Shown here piece after piece: positions 5,670 to 14,170 of a DNA stretch of 18,004 nucleotides. Position 1 is the first letter of the stretch, and the number at the start of each line of letters is the position of its first letter. The notes below the pieces were generated by a model. It was given only the letters and a program-made list of their open reading frames with translations. It ran no database searches and was not told the DNA's origin. Both the position numbers and the translations under genes were made by a program. The DNA comes from Bacillota bacterium (GTDB taxonomy: Bacteria; Bacillota; Clostridia; Lachnospirales; Lachnospiraceae): contig JAEZTJ010000019.1 of assembly GCA_023421505.1 (NCBI GenBank), forward strand, positions 1 through 18,004, given 5' to 3'.

Positions 5670-6437
5670 ATGTCATATTTTGAATATCAATTAAAAAATA
5701 TCTATTATACGGAAATAGGAACGGGAAAACCTTTATTGCTTTTGCATGGAAATACTGCATCCTCTAACATGTTTTTAAGTATTGCTGACAAATATGCTGA
5801 TAAGTATAAGGTAATTCTACTTGACTTTTTAGGTCATGGAAAATCCGACAGACTCGAGCATTTTCCTGCTGATTTATGGTATGAGGAAGCCCAACAGGTA
5901 ATTGAGTTTCTTATACAAAAAGACTATCATGACGTCTTCATTCTTGGCAGTAGTGGTGGCGCTTTGGTTGCCATCAATGTTGCACTAGAAAGACCGGATC
6001 TTGTCAAAAAAATTATAGCGGATAGTTTTGAGGGTACTGTTGCATTGGAGGCTTTTACTGCTAATATTGTTCAGGACAGAGCTTTATCAAAACAAAACAT
6101 TGAGACTCAAAGGTTTTATCAAGTCATGCAGGGTGATGACTGGGAGAGGGTTGTTGACAATGATACAAATGCAATTGCTGAACATGCAAAAGCTATTACC
6201 AGATTCTTTCATAAACCTATTTCTGATTTAAAAGTGGATATCCTCATGACAGGCAGTAAAGAAGATGAATTTGCTGCATATGTGGATATGGAATTCTATG
6301 AACATACATATTCAAGTATGATTCAAGAAATTGGTCATGGTGATTTTTACTTGTTCGAGCATGGAGGGCATCCTGCGATGCTGTCTAATCCGGATCAGTT
6401 TGTTGAAAAAACCATAGCATTTTTAGAAACAGATTAA
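5670..6437 (+). CDS. Alpha/beta hydrolase
   Basis: A 255-residue cytoplasmic serine hydrolase of the alpha/beta fold. Visible: the oxyanion-hole HG motif (LLLLHGNTA, residues 22-30), the DFLGHGKS strand-turn (52-59), the nucleophile elbow G93-S-S95-G-G97 (GxSxG), and the likely catalytic histidine H234 in HGGHPAM. The acid is probably D199 or a neighbouring residue in SKEDEF. There is no signal peptide. The ribosome binding site AGGAGG (5658-5663) is 6 bases from the ATG. The family includes esterases, lactonases and haloperoxidase-like enzymes; the substrate cannot be assigned. It stands alone, with a possible leader ORF and hairpin upstream. Confidence 0.9.
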   Translation: MSYFEYQLKNIYYTEIGTGKPLLLLHGNTASSNMFLSIADKYADKYKVILLDFLGHGKSDRLEHFPADLWYEEAQQVIEFLIQKDYHDVFILGSSGGALVAINVALERPDLVKKIIADSFEGTVALEAFTANIVQDRALSKQNIETQRFYQVMQGDDWERVVDNDTNAIAEHAKAITRFFHKPISDLKVDILMTGSKEDEFAAYVDMEFYEHTYSSMIQEIGHGDFYLFEHGGHPAMLSNPDQFVEKTIAFLETD

Positions 6438-6864
6438 TAATTCTATAATAGCTTCTAATTCATCAAGTGATGAAATTGGGTATTGATTTAAACCTATTAT
6501 TCTAATGTCCTTCACTTGATGCAGGAGAAATAGGTATACCCTTGCACATTGATTTGTATATCTATGAAAATATATTATTAAAATAAGTGGGCTATAAGTA
6601 TTATATTTTAAATACTTATAGCCCATATACTTAAATGAGTTTGGAAGGTGAAACATTTCTATGCAGTCTGAAAATTGATTGTATAAAATCAGAATTCAAG
6701 CCTTAAAAATATGAATGGCAGCAGTGTAAAATAGCTCTACTTTATATGATGTAATTTCATATATGAATCTTTTACAATACTGGAGACTCTATTACATATG
6801 AAGTTAGCATAAAGCTAGCATAGTTATGACACACTTCTATGAATAGCTTAGCAATTTATTATCC
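6438..6864. other. Gap between convergent genes with two inverted repeats
   Basis: It holds a 10-bp inverted repeat, CATCAAGTGA (6461-6470) with TCACTTGATG (6512-6521), the long hairpin listed separately, and TATATGA/TCATATA at 6743-6763. On the - strand a 77-codon frame (6656 to 6423) overlaps the hydrolase stop and contains DIRIIGLNQYPISSLDELEA, which reads like protein, but it has no clear ribosome binding site and the hairpin arms fall within it. It may be a decayed gene tail or chance. Confidence 0.45.
6588..6625. terminator. 15-bp perfect hairpin between convergent genes
   Basis: TGGGCTATAAGTATT (6588-6602) and AATACTTATAGCCCA (6611-6625) pair perfectly around an eight-base loop. Placed between the hydrolase (+) and the metallophosphoesterase (-), it is a natural bidirectional terminator, but the flanking T runs are interrupted on both strands (ACTTATTTT after the stem on the - strand). 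Confidence 0.5.
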
Positions 6865-9699
6865 TTAGTATACAGGAGTCTGCATCGTTGATTTGCTGGT
6901 AAGGCCAAAGCGATCTATGGAAAATACATAAACATTCATCTTTGGTGTTAGATAGGGCAGCATAATCTGAAACTGACCGGTCTTCTGGTCTTGTATGATA
7001 TCTGTCTCAAGTACATTGTATTCCGGTTTATAAAAATCAGATTTTCTATATAGATCAATCTGTCCTCTTCCAACATATACAGTTTTTCGAATTAATGCGT
7101 AGACAGTAGTATTCTTATCGGCAGTACCATAGACAGAGATGTCGCCGTATATTATAGGAGCTAATTGAACTGTATTAGGGCCTGTTTTACGCACAGCAGC
7201 AGATTCAACGGAGCTTTTCTTACCGGCTATCTCGATGTAGGCAGATATTTCCGTAAATGCTGTTGGTGGTTTTATACCTATTGTAAAAGAACCGTCAGCT
7301 AAGACCGGAGAAGTATATCGGTCTGCCCCTATTGTGATATGGACTATTGAATATGGCACAGCAAAGCCGGTAATAGCAGTTTTTCGATTGGTCAATCTAT
7401 TTAGCCGAGGAGTTTCGGGAATAGCTTCATTATATCGATCTACAGTGATATAGGACAACTTGCGATTACCCTTTATGTCAACTGCTAGAAGAGTATATAT
7501 TCCATTTTTATCAGTTGAGAAGGTATTGCCTATAATTTGCTTTGACTGTTGCCAACTTGATGCAGCGGTACTCGTTTGCTTACCCTCCTGATATCTTATC
7601 TCTTTCAGGCTATACTTGGAAGTGGCCTGCACAATTACAGGAACAGGCTGATTATTCATCTCGGTTCTACCCTGTGTTGCTATAATATTGATATCCTGTG
7701 TGACAGTGGGTAACTTTCCTTTGAGGAAGGAGTAGGAGGCTGTCTCGGCTGCGATGCCGGAGAACCAGCTATAGTTTGCAACCGCATCCTTTATTATTTT
7801 TGGAACACCCAGCAGGAAGGTATAGTCTTTATCAGCTTTGATTGACCAGTTATGATCTGCGGTAATTTGAATATCACCAAAGCTTCCTAATCTTTTTATA
7901 TAGTTTAGAGTAATATTCTTCCCGGTTTCATAATCATTCACTTCCTTTATGGAAGCGGATACCTCCGCAGGAAGAAAGGAAAGGGCCGGCATTCCGGAAT
8001 CAACCACGAGAATGAAGCTCTGGGTATCCTTTACGTTGACGCCATTATAGGTCAGGCTCGTTATTCGGCTATTTTTATTGCTAAGGATTAATCCATTCGA
8101 ATGATATCTGGCCTTTTTAGTTAAATCTACCGTATAAGATATCCCGTCAAAGATATATTGAGAGCTCCAATTATAAGCATAGTCCTCCATAAGCAGTGTG
8201 GACACACCCTTGTTTTTTTGCGTATAATTCTGCAAAAGCTTTGTAAAGGTAGTTCCCTGTACCGCATATATGCTGGCATTATATTCAAGCCATTCTCTTA
8301 AAGCTTTACCAGAAAGCTCATACAGCTGAATATAACCGGATGGTTTTGTTAAGGAGGTTTCAGATATAACCATCGATAGCTTACTGGCATCAAGGCTATT
8401 CTTTAACAGGACGAAGGGCTCTTTGTTATCCGGTAAGTTTCTGGTGCAGGCAAGAACGGGGATATTCTTATATTTAGGTAGGTACTTTGCAATATAAGAC
8501 AGACCATATTCAATTTTCGCATTATTGAGTAACTGATAAAGATTACTGTCGTGTATTACGGTGTCATAATTGTGATAAGTAATTCCTTTTTTAATATGCA
8601 TGGAACTCTGATCTTTGCCGGCTTTCAATTTGCTTAAATAATTATCAAATAATGAGGTTACGGTACTGTCTTCCTTTACAGCTTCGGTAGCATAGGTAAT
8701 ACTCGAGGAACCCCCAGTTAGCTGCACCGATCCATCTGAATTAACCGCTAGCTTCAAATCAATTGTTCCTATGGCTCTTGCATGGCTTAACGTGGCTAAT
8801 ATAGGTTTACCGTTAATACATCCGGTTTTTACATCTACATTCTTCAAAGAACCGATTGGATAACTGACATCTGGAAATACCTTATGTGTATGCGCGGTAA
8901 CGATTGCATCAATAAAGTCAGACTTAGTCAGGGTATAACCAATATTATCACTTGTCTTATTAAGCGCAGCGGTGTCAATCCCACCGTGTAATAGCACAAG
9001 TACAAGGTCGGCGGCGCCTGTTGATTTTAGATGTTTGGCTTCGGATAGGATACTATCATAATTATTCACTGCATCGATGTAATTTACATAGTCACCCCTG
9101 CGTGAAGATATACTGTTAGTGGTGGCTCCAATTATGCCAATATTAACAGAAACAGTTTTCCTGTTATTTGTAGTAAGTGTCTTAGTAATCACAGCAGAGG
9201 GTGAAAAAACCGGTTCACCACTGTCATGCCATACTACATTACTTACTAGAACCTTATTTGATAAACCGGATAATTCAAGCTGTCTGCTTAGGTAGCTCCA
9301 AGGATAATCAAATTCATGATTTCCCAAGGTAATAAAGTCATAGCCTACGGCAGACATTGCTTTCATTACAGGTTGGACTAAAGTTTTATCCTTATCATAA
9401 AAATAATTAGTGCTGTAATCATAAAGAAAATCACCTGCATCCACCAAAAGAGTATTCGTTGCACCGATTTCATTCTTCTTCTGCTTAATCAGTGTAGTGA
9501 GTTTACTTAAGCCCCGGTTGGTAACTTTATAATCTGCTTCATAATTATAAGCGGTTACCTGGCCATGCAAATCTCCAGTTGCTATAATTCGTAGGGTAGC
9601 AGTATCGGTATTATCTGCTTTTGTTGTAGAAGTACTAATGAGAGCTAATTCCAATAATAGAAAAATGATTAGGGATAGAGTGAGTTTGGATTTATGCAT
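6865..9699 (-). CDS. Secreted 5'-nucleotidase / 2',3'-cyclic phosphodiesterase-like metallophosphoesterase
   Basis: A 944-residue exported enzyme of the bacterial 5'-nucleotidase family. In order: signal peptide (1-28, KxK start, hydrophobic core 6-21); calcineurin-like metallophosphoesterase domain (~35-345) with GDLHGQ (D43, H45), VDAGD (D87, D90), GNHEFD (N127, H128, E129), LLHGG (H238) and AHTH (H270, H272), i.e. all metal ligands present; a 5'-nucleotidase C-terminal domain (~380-640); and about 270 residues of beta-rich, probably Ig-like modules. No LPXTG or membrane anchor is visible. Known members release phosphate and nucleosides from extracellular nucleotides. The start has AAGGAG 5 bases upstream; TATAAT (9725-9720) is a possible -10, giving a very short leader. 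It stands alone, downstream of the drug-efflux unit. Confidence 0.93.
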   Translation of the reverse strand: MHKSKLTLSLIIFLLLELALISTSTTKADNTDTATLRIIATGDLHGQVTAYNYEADYKVTNRGLSKLTTLIKQKKNEIGATNTLLVDAGDFLYDYSTNYFYDKDKTLVQPVMKAMSAVGYDFITLGNHEFDYPWSYLSRQLELSGLSNKVLVSNVVWHDSGEPVFSPSAVITKTLTTNNRKTVSVNIGIIGATTNSISSRRGDYVNYIDAVNNYDSILSEAKHLKSTGAADLVLVLLHGGIDTAALNKTSDNIGYTLTKSDFIDAIVTAHTHKVFPDVSYPIGSLKNVDVKTGCINGKPILATLSHARAIGTIDLKLAVNSDGSVQLTGGSSSITYATEAVKEDSTVTSLFDNYLSKLKAGKDQSSMHIKKGITYHNYDTVIHDSNLYQLLNNAKIEYGLSYIAKYLPKYKNIPVLACTRNLPDNKEPFVLLKNSLDASKLSMVISETSLTKPSGYIQLYELSGKALREWLEYNASIYAVQGTTFTKLLQNYTQKNKGVSTLLMEDYAYNWSSQYIFDGISYTVDLTKKARYHSNGLILSNKNSRITSLTYNGVNVKDTQSFILVVDSGMPALSFLPAEVSASIKEVNDYETGKNITLNYIKRLGSFGDIQITADHNWSIKADKDYTFLLGVPKIIKDAVANYSWFSGIAAETASYSFLKGKLPTVTQDINIIATQGRTEMNNQPVPVIVQATSKYSLKEIRYQEGKQTSTAASSWQQSKQIIGNTFSTDKNGIYTLLAVDIKGNRKLSYITVDRYNEAIPETPRLNRLTNRKTAITGFAVPYSIVHITIGADRYTSPVLADGSFTIGIKPPTAFTEISAYIEIAGKKSSVESAAVRKTGPNTVQLAPIIYGDISVYGTADKNTTVYALIRKTVYVGRGQIDLYRKSDFYKPEYNVLETDIIQDQKTGQFQIMLPYLTPKMNVYVFSIDRFGLTSKSTMQTPVY

Positions 9700-9860
9700 G
9701 TTTTCTCCTTAATCTTATAATTATACAATCACCCTTATCAGTAGATAAACTGCACCGCTAGTTTAACTAAAAAGCTGGAAACAGTACACTAGAGCCCTTG
9801 GGCAGTTAGTATTTTATTTTATGAATATAACACGCATTTGTGGCAGAAGTATTGCTTTTC

Positions 9861-11285
9861 TTATATCATTTTTCCTTTTCGTTTTCTTAGTAAAATACTG
9901 AAGGGTAATGCCGTCAGTATGATGATAAAGGAGATAAAATAAACATCATTTATTCCCATAACAAAGCCTGTATTCTTGATGTTATTTAAATCAATCCGGG
10001 ATGAAGAAAGCTCCTTTACATGGTAGGAGGCTCTTGTAGTTAATAAGGAGGTAAAGATACCGACTGCCATACTGGCGGCTAACTGTTTCGTCCAGTTGTT
10101 CATGGAAGAGCCATAACCGGTAAGCTCTTTCGGCAGTATTATCATACCTGCATTGGAAGACGGGACCATAGATAAGGAGAAGCCTATATATATAACTGCC
10201 ATAAAGACGCGTACATAAGTATGGGAACTATCTGCAGACAGCTGTGACATATTCCAGAAACCGATCGCAGAACATAGAATTCCTGCTACAATTAATGGCG
10301 TTGCTCCTATTTTCTTATATATTTTTCCGATCACAGGCATAATTACAGCCATTAAGATGGATGCAGGCAGAAGAATCACAGCAGCATCTATCGGCTTTAA
10401 GCCTTGTATCTTTTGCAAGAAAATTGGTGTTAGCAGTGAGCATCCGTAAAGAACGATATTTAAAATAGTAGTACAAATAAGGCTAAATGTATACAAGGGG
10501 TATTGAAACGTCTGCAGCTTCAGCATAGGTGAACTTACTCGAAGCTCCCACATGATAAAGAGCATGAAGGTAATTACTCCTATGACGAGAAGACTTAATA
10601 GCAGGGGGGAAGACCAACCCCATATAGGGCCTTCACTAAAGGCAAATAGTAAGGAGATACTTGTTAAAACGCTTAAAAAAATACCTGTGAAATCAAAGGA
10701 AGGATTATTGTTCATTTTGTAATACGGAATATAGTGTGCAGCCATAATAATTGCAATAATTCCAAGAGGAATATTGATAAAAAAGATAGCCTTCCAGCTA
10801 AAAAACTGAATTAAGAAACCACTGATAGTGGGTCCGATTGCCGGAGCCAGAGTAGGGGCTAAGGTCCACAGGCTTATTGCTGTCACCTGCTTGTTCTTTG
10901 GAAGTACCTGATAAATAGTAGACATTGTTGCAGGGATGCACATGCCGCCAAACAATCCCTGTATGATTCTTATAGCAATCAGCATGAAGATACTATCTGA
11001 AAACAATGCCAAGAAAGAAACTGTTACAAAGCCCGTTAAAGAAATGATATATAATTTTTTATAGCTTATCCTCTCTCCGATAAAGGCAGCAAGAGGAGCG
11101 GTTATACCCATTGCCAGCATAAAACCGGTAATAGTCCATTTAACGATATCCAGGCTTGTTTGTAGATTTTCAGCTAAGTAAGGGATTGCTATATTAAGAC
11201 TGCTGCTGCTTAATACAATGGTGAAGGAACCTAAAATAGCAGTCAAAATAAATGGCCAGAATTTTATTTCATTTGTATGATTCAT
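9861..11285 (-). CDS. MFS drug-efflux permease, DHA2 (EmrB/QacA) family
   Basis: A 474-residue integral membrane H+-antiporter of the major facilitator superfamily, DHA2 branch, which usually has 14 transmembrane helices. Signatures seen: LNIAIPYLAENL (residues 30-41), motif A region PLAAFIGERISYKK (64-77), the antiporter motif C region TLAPTLAPAIGPTISGF (141-157) and FFINIPLG (168-175), a DHA2 hallmark. The short basic C-terminal tail LLRKRKGK is cytoplasmic. Length matches the family. The ribosome binding site AGGAGG is 9 bases from ATG. It lies 85 bp downstream of marR on the same strand, with a perfect 24-bp palindrome between them, so the MarR protein probably represses it; the drug cannot be predicted. 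Confidence 0.94.
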   Translation of the reverse strand: MNHTNEIKFWPFILTAILGSFTIVLSSSSLNIAIPYLAENLQTSLDIVKWTITGFMLAMGITAPLAAFIGERISYKKLYIISLTGFVTVSFLALFSDSIFMLIAIRIIQGLFGGMCIPATMSTIYQVLPKNKQVTAISLWTLAPTLAPAIGPTISGFLIQFFSWKAIFFINIPLGIIAIIMAAHYIPYYKMNNNPSFDFTGIFLSVLTSISLLFAFSEGPIWGWSSPLLLSLLVIGVITFMLFIMWELRVSSPMLKLQTFQYPLYTFSLICTTILNIVLYGCSLLTPIFLQKIQGLKPIDAAVILLPASILMAVIMPVIGKIYKKIGATPLIVAGILCSAIGFWNMSQLSADSSHTYVRVFMAVIYIGFSLSMVPSSNAGMIILPKELTGYGSSMNNWTKQLAASMAVGIFTSLLTTRASYHVKELSSSRIDLNNIKNTGFVMGINDVYFISFIIILTALPFSILLRKRKGKMI

Positions 11286-11303
11286 AAGTTGTTACCTCCT
11301 AAT

Positions 11304-11345
11304 ATTATATGATTGACTTGTATATAATTGATATATCAATTATAT
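11304..11345 (-). promoter_or_regulatory. MFS promoter with 24-bp perfect palindrome (MarR operator)
   Basis: Bases 11322-11345 are a perfect 24-bp palindrome with the core AATTGATATATCAATT. A -10 TATAAT reads on the - strand at 11309-11304, so the palindrome covers the -35 region. The core agrees at 14 of 16 positions with AATTGATGTGTCAATT upstream of marR (11847-11862), which supports one repressor acting at both. Confidence 0.8.
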
Positions 11346-11370
11346 GGGTAAAAAAATTGCAATTGCTTAC

Positions 11371-11799
11371 TTAGAAAGTAAGCCCATTGCAAAGCTTGCT
11401 AAGTAATTCTTTCAGCTGCAGCATCTCTTCCCCGTTTAGGGTAGAATCAAGCAGTTCTTGGTAACCTATTATGTTGGGTTTTATCTCCTCGAGTAGTTTT
11501 CGACCCTTGTCTGTAATAGAGATGATAAATTCCCTTCTATCATTTGGTGATTTTCCCCGCTCTACCAGACTTTTCTGTTCAAGAATATCTAGCATTCTTG
11601 TGATTACTGCCTGTTCCTTAAAGGTATCCTTCGATAGCTCCTTTTGATTATAGCCTTCCTTTTGATTTAATTTCTTTAATGTTACCCATTGTTCGACGGT
11701 TATGTCAAAGCTCTTTAAAGCTTGATTTAGCTTATTCCTCAAAAGGCTGTTTGATTTATATACTAAAAATTGTAGGGAATTATCTATGCATGAACTCAT
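11371..11799 (-). CDS. MarR family transcriptional regulator
   Basis: A 142-residue winged-helix repressor. The DNA-binding region runs through residues 33-100: TVEQWVTLKKL, recognition helix KEQAVITRMLDILEQKSLV (61-79) and wing with the DRRE signature (87-90); the terminal helices form the dimer. The ribosome binding site AGGAG lies 8 bases before ATG. Its own promoter is consensus (TTGACA-17-TATAAT) and covered by palindromes like the one before the adjacent efflux gene. Family members dissociate from DNA on binding phenolics or on cysteine oxidation; Cys4 and Cys137 exist but neither is at the classical OhrR position. Probable role: substrate-relieved repression of itself and the DHA2 permease. 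Confidence 0.93.
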   Translation of the reverse strand: MSSCIDNSLQFLVYKSNSLLRNKLNQALKSFDITVEQWVTLKKLNQKEGYNQKELSKDTFKEQAVITRMLDILEQKSLVERGKSPNDRREFIISITDKGRKLLEEIKPNIIGYQELLDSTLNGEEMLQLKELLSKLCNGLTF

Positions 11800-11831
11800 T
11801 TTGTAATCTCCTAACCGGTTGGAATAATATT

Positions 11832-11862
11832 ATTATATACATCAATAATTGATGTGTCAATT
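11832..11862 (-). promoter_or_regulatory. marR promoter with overlapping operators
   Basis: On the - strand TTGACA (11860-11855) and TATAAT (11837-11832) are 17 bp apart: a perfect consensus promoter. Two overlapping palindromes cover it: CATCAATAATTGATG (11840-11854) fills the spacer and AATTGATGTGTCAATT (11847-11862) covers the -35. This arrangement fits tight autorepression. Confidence 0.85.
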
Positions 11863-11922
11863 AAAGTTTCTACTATTAATCCTATTGCATGGCTTATGTA
11901 AAGCCAAGTAATCAGCTAGTAT

Positions 11923-12027
11923 GTGAATAATCAGATAATATCTGTTGAGACCTTGAAGGTTAAATCTGATGAAAGGAAGGAAAAAGCAAAGGAACTGGAA
12001 AAGGCGATTACCAAATTTACAATTTAA
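11923..12027 (+). pseudogene. Short ORF or gene tail of 34 codons
   Basis: A GTG-initiated frame, bounded upstream by TAG, encodes a lysine/glutamate-rich helical segment (VETLKVKSDERKEKAKELEK and on to ITKFTI). Its composition and in-frame stop look like the C-terminus of a real protein, but there is no ribosome binding site. Probably a decayed gene end; not recognised. The remaining 11863-12150 DNA has a near-palindrome, GTGCGATATATTGCAC (12065-12080), and an inverted repeat AATATTT/AAATATT (12122-12140). Confidence 0.35.
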
Positions 12028-12153
12028 GTATGACCTAAGCATTATAACAATATCTGAACAAATTGTGCGATATATTGCACTGTTTATATGAAATAACATA
12101 GAAATAGATAGCTATTAGTAAAATATTTGTGCAAAATATTGTCTGAATATATA

Positions 12154-12182
12154 TTGACAAACAATTAATACGCAGTTACAAT
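12154..12182 (+). promoter_or_regulatory. Strong promoter ahead of a terminator
   Basis: TTGACA (12154-12159) and TACAAT (12177-12182) with a 17-bp spacer, nearly consensus. The inverted repeat at 12122-12140 lies just upstream. The predicted start, about 12189, is only ~15 bases before the terminator stem at 12204, so the default product is a very short RNA; read-through would enter the ABC transporter operon. Confidence 0.7.
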
Positions 12183-12200
12183 AGGTTCTATCATAAAACA

Positions 12201-12233
12201 AAGGCGTTGGGCCAGATACCAACGCTTTTTTTT
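12201..12233 (+). terminator. Strong terminator or attenuator before the ABC operon
   Basis: GCGTTGG (12204-12210) and CCAACGC (12219-12225), extendable by further pairs, with an eight-base loop and a run of eight T. No tRNA-binding T-box features and no room for a riboswitch aptamer are present between promoter and stem. Confidence 0.88.
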
Positions 12234-12301
12234 ATTACCTGAGCTCAGTAAAAGAGGCTTATCTGCAGAATAGGCTCTTTCGTTAATCTTTCATTAATAT
12301 G

Positions 12302-12324
12302 GATACGAATATTGTTTTCGTATC
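12302..12324 (+). promoter_or_regulatory. Inverted repeat, candidate operator of the ABC operon
   Basis: GATACGAA (12302-12309) and TTCGTATC (12317-12324) are perfect 8-bp arms around seven bases, 55 bp before the lipoprotein start. No clear -35/-10 pair was found close by. A dyad with this spacing suits a dimeric helix-turn-helix protein, and the XRE-cupin regulator of this cluster is the obvious candidate. Confidence 0.55.
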
Positions 12325-12378
12325 AAGCATGAATTTCAAAGGTAAAATTAATCATTTTGCAGATATGGAGGTATCATT

Positions 12379-13248
12379 ATGAAGAAAAAGATAATGAGTT
12401 TATTTGTAGGCCTAACGCTTGCTGCTTCACTGTTAGCTGGATGCAGCTCTAAGACAGAGAAAGCAGACGAAGCAAGTGGAGAAAAAAAGGTATTAAGAGT
12501 AGGTATGGAATGTGCCTATGCACCCTTTAACTGGACTCAGTCAAGCGAGGATTTGTCGAATGGAGATAAAGCAGTACCGATCTTTGGAACCAGTGATTAT
12601 GCCTACGGCTATGATGTAATGCTGGCTAAGAAACTGGCAGATCAGATGGGTTATGAGTTAGAGGTACATAAGGTAGATTGGTCGAGTATTGTTCTTGGTA
12701 TGGATTCCGGTGATTACGATGCAATCATCGCTGGCATGGGATATACGGAGGAACGGGATGAAAGTGTTGATTTTACAGACCCTTACTATATTAGAAATAA
12801 TGTGATTATTGTAAAAAAAGACGGACCGTTTGCGAATGCAAAGACCTTATCGGATTTTAAGGGAGCCTCTGCAACCACACAGATTGGAACAATATGGGAG
12901 CAATATGTTCCACAAATACCGGGGGTAGAACAGTTAACCTATTATGAGACAACCTCTGAGGTGGTTATGGCAGTATCAATGGGGACAGCGGATTGTGCGG
13001 TACTGGATGAGCCGACAGCAATGTCAGCTGCAATATCCAATCCAGATATTATTTATATCAAATTAGAGGAAGCAGATGGTTTCATCGTGCCGGAGGGTCA
13101 ATCCTTAAATGTCTGTGTTGCTGTAAAAAGTGGGGATGAAGAGCTTCGGAGTAAATTAGAGGATGCGCTTGATGCAATTGAATGGGATCAGAAAAAGATG
13201 AATGAGTTAATGGACCTTGCAGTAACCTTACAGCCGCTTAGTGAGTAA
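12379..13248 (+). CDS. Amino acid ABC transporter substrate-binding lipoprotein (SBP_bac_3)
   Basis: A 289-residue lipoprotein that captures a polar amino acid outside the membrane for the permease and ATPase encoded next. The signal ends in the lipobox LLAGC with the lipidated Cys22. The mature protein has the family features AYAPFNW (46-52), the arginine-containing segment GYTEERDESVDFTDPYY (121-137, R126 expected to contact the substrate carboxylate), TTQIGT (166-171) and LDEP with D210 expected to contact the amino group. A ~25-residue insertion (about 54-77) sits between the first strand and GYDV, longer than in typical glutamine or histidine binders. The ribosome binding site GGAGG is 7 bases from ATG. 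The ligand is unassigned. Confidence 0.92.
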   Translation: MKKKIMSLFVGLTLAASLLAGCSSKTEKADEASGEKKVLRVGMECAYAPFNWTQSSEDLSNGDKAVPIFGTSDYAYGYDVMLAKKLADQMGYELEVHKVDWSSIVLGMDSGDYDAIIAGMGYTEERDESVDFTDPYYIRNNVIIVKKDGPFANAKTLSDFKGASATTQIGTIWEQYVPQIPGVEQLTYYETTSEVVMAVSMGTADCAVLDEPTAMSAAISNPDIIYIKLEEADGFIVPEGQSLNVCVAVKSGDEELRSKLEDALDAIEWDQKKMNELMDLAVTLQPLSE

Positions 13249-13309
13249 TAATTAATGAATAAAATTAAATATATTTTGGATTTTTCTTTCACTTAATCTA
13301 TAAAAATGT

Positions 13310-13341
13310 GGCGCATAGGGGCGGACTAGAACCTATGCGCC
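13310..13341 (+). other. Intercistronic hairpin between lipoprotein and permease genes
   Basis: GGCGCATAGG (13310-13319) and CCTATGCGCC (13332-13341) form a perfect 10-bp GC-rich stem with a 12-base loop; the following TGCTTTTA is a poor T tract. Such hairpins after binding-protein genes commonly stabilise the upstream mRNA or terminate part of the transcripts, so that more binding protein than permease is made. Confidence 0.65.
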
Positions 13342-13418
13342 TGCTTTTATGTAACAAATAAATCAAGTCATAATAAGCCGCTGGTTTCACCGGTGGATAT
13401 ATATTAAGGAGAATGAGT

Positions 13419-14159
13419 ATGGAAAAGAATATATTTGAATGGTTAATATTTTTATTGCAAAAGTACGGCGAATATTTCTGGAAGGGAACCGTGGTAACAT
13501 TGGAAACCTCCATACTTGGTACTATTCTCGGACTTTTATTAGGTTTCCTGATAGGGATTGTACAATCAACGCCAGTTCATCGCGAAGATAGCAGGGCAAA
13601 AAGAATATATTATAAAAGCTTAAAGGGAATTAGCGCTATCTTCGTTCATGTTTTTAGAGGAACGCCTATGATGGTTCAGGCGATGGTAATCTACTACGGA
13701 CTTAAGCAGTATGGAGTAAGTATATCCCCCTTTCATGCGGCTGTTCTTGTAATCATGCTGAACACCGGTGCTTATATGGCTGAAACGGTACGCGGCGGTA
13801 TTATTTCTATTGATAACGGACAGTTTGAAGGCGGAAAGGCGTTAGGCATGTCTCATTTTACAATTATGTTTTCCGTTATTTTGCCTCAGGCCTTCCGCAA
13901 CATCATCCCTGAGATGGGGAATCTTTTCATCACAAACTTAAAAATGACTTCTGTGTTGAATGTAATCGGTATAGCAGAGTTATATTTTGCAACGAAGACA
14001 GCAGCAAACACCTATTACCGTTACTTTGAAGCCTTTTTGATCACCGGTGCTATCTACTTTATTCTTTGCGCTGTCTTTACGAAATTGCTCCAGGTGCTGG
14101 AAAAGAAGCTGGAAGATAAAAAGGATTATGAATTAGCAACGGAATATTTAACGGACTAG
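13419..14159 (+). CDS. Amino acid ABC transporter permease (HisM/GlnP type)
   Basis: A 246-residue inner-membrane subunit of the polar amino acid importer. Hydrophobic helices lie at about 26-48, 72-93, 104-125 and 205-228. The family motif FRGTPMMVQ is at 79-87, and the EAA cytoplasmic loop that docks on the ATPase is at about 138-164 (GGKALGMSHFTIMFSVILPQ, then AFRNIIP). ATG 13419 is chosen over ATG 13413 because the AAGGAG at 13406-13411 nearly touches 13413 but lies 7 bases before 13419. A single permease gene suggests a homodimeric pore. Its stop overlaps the ribosome binding site of the next gene. Confidence 0.93.
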   Translation: MEKNIFEWLIFLLQKYGEYFWKGTVVTLETSILGTILGLLLGFLIGIVQSTPVHREDSRAKRIYYKSLKGISAIFVHVFRGTPMMVQAMVIYYGLKQYGVSISPFHAAVLVIMLNTGAYMAETVRGGIISIDNGQFEGGKALGMSHFTIMFSVILPQAFRNIIPEMGNLFITNLKMTSVLNVIGIAELYFATKTAANTYYRYFEAFLITGAIYFILCAVFTKLLQVLEKKLEDKKDYELATEYLTD

Positions 14160-14170
14160 GAGGAAAGCAT

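Noticed and set aside
6423..6656. 77-codon - strand ORF overlapping the hydrolase end
   Set aside because: It contains two inverted repeats and no ribosome binding site; a protein-like segment is noted, but the evidence is too weak for a gene call.
11857..12099. 80-codon - strand ORF upstream of marR
   Set aside because: It overlaps the marR promoter and operators, has no ribosome binding site, and is antisense to the + strand remnant.
12189..12233. T-box or riboswitch leader before the ABC operon
   Set aside because: Only ~15 bases lie between the predicted start and the terminator stem, and no T-box or aptamer consensus is present.
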